Below are positions 62,535-64,000 of a stretch of 64,000 nucleotides of DNA, one piece after another. The stretch is from Nonomuraea roseoviolacea subsp. carminata (GTDB lineage: Bacteria; Actinomycetota; Actinomycetes; Streptosporangiales; Streptosporangiaceae). Positions within the stretch are counted from its first letter, which is position 1; every line of letters begins with the position of its first letter. The notes under the pieces were generated by a model. That model had not been told where the DNA came from. It saw only the letters and a program-made list of their open reading frames with translations, and searched no databases. Position numbers and translations under genes: made by a program. Location of the stretch: positions 3,968,001 through 4,032,000 of the forward strand of contig NZ_JAMZEC010000001.1 of the NCBI RefSeq assembly GCF_024172185.1, written 5' to 3'.

Positions 62535-63029
62535 TCAGTGGGCGTGGCCCTCTTCGCGCGCCCGGTCGAAGGAGCGCTTGATCTCGACCTCGGCCTCCAT
62601 GCGGCCCACCCAGTTGGCGCCCTCGACCGACTTGCCGGGCTCCAGGTCCTTGTAGACCTCGAAGAAGTGCTGGATCTCCAGCCGGTCGAACTCCGGCACG
62701 TGGTGGATGTCGCGGATGTGCTCCATGCGCGGGTCGGTGGACGGGACGCAGAGGACCTTGTCGTCACCGCCCTTCTCGTCGGTCATCCGGAACATGCCGA
62801 CCGCGCGGCAGGTGATGTAGCAGCCCGGGAACGTCGGCTCCTGGAGCAGCACCAGCGCGTCGAGCGGGTCGCCGTCCTCGCCGAGGGTGTTCTCGATGAA
62901 GCCGTAGTCGGCGGGGTACTGCGTGGAGGTGAACAGGAGCCGGTCAAGCCTGATCTTCCCGGTCTCGTGGTCCACTTCGTACTTGTTCCGTTGTCCCTTG
63001 GGAATCTCAACGACAACGTCGAACTCCAC
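62535..63029 (-). CDS. ppa: inorganic pyrophosphatase
   Basis: 164 aa. GTG 63029 is preferred over ATG 63047 because GGAGGA precedes it by six bases and family members begin MEFDV-x-IEIPKG-x-RNKYEVDHETG. Motifs: RNKYEVDHETGKI, YPADYGFIENT, the core GDPLDALVL signature with metal-binding aspartates, and RMEHIRDIHHV. Soluble family I enzyme that drives pyrophosphate hydrolysis. It converges on the NlpC/P60 gene, 31 bases apart. Confidence 0.95.
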   Translation of the reverse strand: MEFDVVVEIPKGQRNKYEVDHETGKIRLDRLLFTSTQYPADYGFIENTLGEDGDPLDALVLLQEPTFPGCYITCRAVGMFRMTDEKGGDDKVLCVPSTDPRMEHIRDIHHVPEFDRLEIQHFFEVYKDLEPGKSVEGANWVGRMEAEVEIKRSFDRAREEGHAH

Positions 63030-63113
63030 CGCGGTTCCTCCGCTCATACCCCCCGGCACCCCCGGGCGGGCGTTAATGTCTCGTAGGCGAACACCAGGAG
63101 AGAGGTCAGGGAC

Positions 63114-64000
63114 GTGGCGCGGCACGAGCGGTGGGTGATGCTGACCACGCTCGCCCTGCTCCAGATCCTGACGATCGTCACCGGCGTCTACGCGGTGACG
63201 AGCGGCCTGGACCTGGACGCCCTGACGAGGCAGTCGTCACCGGACGAGCCGACGGCGTCTCCCGAGGGGTCTCCCGCGGCCCCCGTGGTCACCGCTGGCC
63301 CGGTTCTGTCCGGGCTTTCGGCGAGGGCCGGAGACGGACCTCTCCCGACTAAGAGTACTTTGACCCGTCAGCTCACCGACGCCCTGGGTGACAAAGAGCT
63401 GGGGGCCCGGGTGGGCGCGGTCGTCCTCGACGCGGCCACCGGACAGCGGATCTTCGCCGCCAACGCCGACACCGGCATCACCCCCGCCTCCACCACGAAA
63501 CTGGTCACCAGCACCGCCGCCCTGGCCTCGCTCGGCCCCGACACCCGCTTCGCCACCCGCGTCGTGCAGGGCGCCACGCCGGGCGCGGTCGTGCTGGTCG
63601 GCGGCGGGGACCCCACGCTGGCCGGCCCGTCGGCCAAGCCCGGCGCCTACCCCAAGCCGGCGTCGCTGGCCATGCTCGCCGCGCGCACCGCCGCGGCGCT
63701 GAAGGCCAAGGGCGTCACCAAGGTCACGCTCTCGTACGACGCCACCCTCTACACCGGCCCGCGGGTGTGCTCCTGCTGGAAGCCGAACTACATACCCGAC
63801 GGCGAGGTCGCGCCGGTGTCCTCGCTGGTGATCGACGAGGGGCGCCGCTACCCCAGCCAGTCCACGCCGCGCGTCACCGACCCGCCGCGCTTCGCCGCCG
63901 CCGCGTTCGCCCGGCTCCTCGGCCGCCAGGGGATCGGCGTGTCGGGCTCCGCGCGGCCCGCCAAGGCCCCCGCGGGCGCGGCCGAGCTGGCCCGCGTCGA
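63114..64000 (+). CDS. dacB: D-Ala-D-Ala carboxypeptidase/endopeptidase (PBP4), N-terminal part
   Basis: GTG 63114 follows AGGAGAGAGG; the gene runs off the window and 295 codons are visible. Residues 8-30 form a signal anchor (VMLTTLALLQILTIVTGVYAV). The class C PBP domain has GAVVLDAATGQRIFAANADTGITPASTTKLVTS, where STTK is the catalytic S-x-x-K, and a domain II insert with GGGDPTL. The SxN and KTG motifs are not yet reached. It trims peptidoglycan peptides and is divergent from ppa by 84 bases, as in other actinobacteria. Confidence 0.93.
   Translation, partial: MARHERWVMLTTLALLQILTIVTGVYAVTSGLDLDALTRQSSPDEPTASPEGSPAAPVVTAGPVLSGLSARAGDGPLPTKSTLTRQLTDALGDKELGARVGAVVLDAATGQRIFAANADTGITPASTTKLVTSTAALASLGPDTRFATRVVQGATPGAVVLVGGGDPTLAGPSAKPGAYPKPASLAMLAARTAAALKAKGVTKVTLSYDATLYTGPRVCSCWKPNYIPDGEVAPVSSLVIDEGRRYPSQSTPRVTDPPRFAAAAFARLLGRQGIGVSGSARPAKAPAGAAELARV

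Overview
The window is very GC-rich, densely packed, and carries the codon bias, GTG/TTG starts and GTGA/ATGA stop-start overlaps of an actinomycete. A repeat chaplin-like surface protein, an MFS-dTMP kinase fusion followed by holB, a topA with an Ala/Lys-rich tail, a CU044_5270-type protein and several sigma factors paired with membrane proteins suggest a sporulating filamentous actinobacterium, probably Streptosporangiales (Nonomuraea-like). That placement is inference.

Layout. 1-2470: tail of a flavin-dependent oxidoreductase, a broken CYTH-like gene, a truncated and frameshifted serine recombinase, and tRNA-Leu(GAG), which reads as the scar of an integrative element. 2900-6267: a membrane/secreted protein and an eight-domain chaplin-like protein. 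6667-18103: housekeeping block with DUF5703, topA, a metallophosphoesterase, an XRE regulator, MFS-tmk, holB and a PSP1/RicT protein, interrupted by an ECF sigma factor with a tandem FtsX-ectodomain membrane protein. 18254-25361: two dehydrogenases divergent from a PadR regulator, a sigma/CU044_5270 pair, a TAP-like hydrolase, tRNA-Thr(CGT) and a PepSY lipoprotein. 25525-30325: an unknown protein, two serine hydrolases and an IS30-HTH/MarR regulator. 30315-35904 (minus): a complete peptide ABC transporter. 36257-40266: HxlR regulator with a frameshifted oxidoreductase, epoxide hydrolase, DUF305 lipoprotein and an alpha/beta hydrolase.

40343-52839 looks like one carbohydrate-use regulon: GntR regulator, sugar ABC importer (binding protein and two permeases, no ATPase), GH38-type glycosidase, glucarate-dehydratase-like enolase, and on the opposite strand a secreted propeller protein, a DUF4432 epimerase-like protein and a dehydrogenase. 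A nearly identical palindrome lies before the GntR gene and before the propeller gene, at the two outer ends of the cluster. A protease-inhibitor-like protein and a lipoprotein sit in the middle and may be passengers.

52979-64000: membrane proteins, a TetR/hydrolase pair, an ABC-F protein, a lipoprotein, a sigma factor fused to a zinc-finger and membrane segment, an NlpC/P60 peptidase, inorganic pyrophosphatase and the start of a PBP4-type carboxypeptidase that runs off the end. The most distinctive items are the octa-chaplin, the tandem FtsX-ectodomain protein behind a sigma factor, the sigma/anti-sigma fusion, and the GntR regulon with its matched operators.
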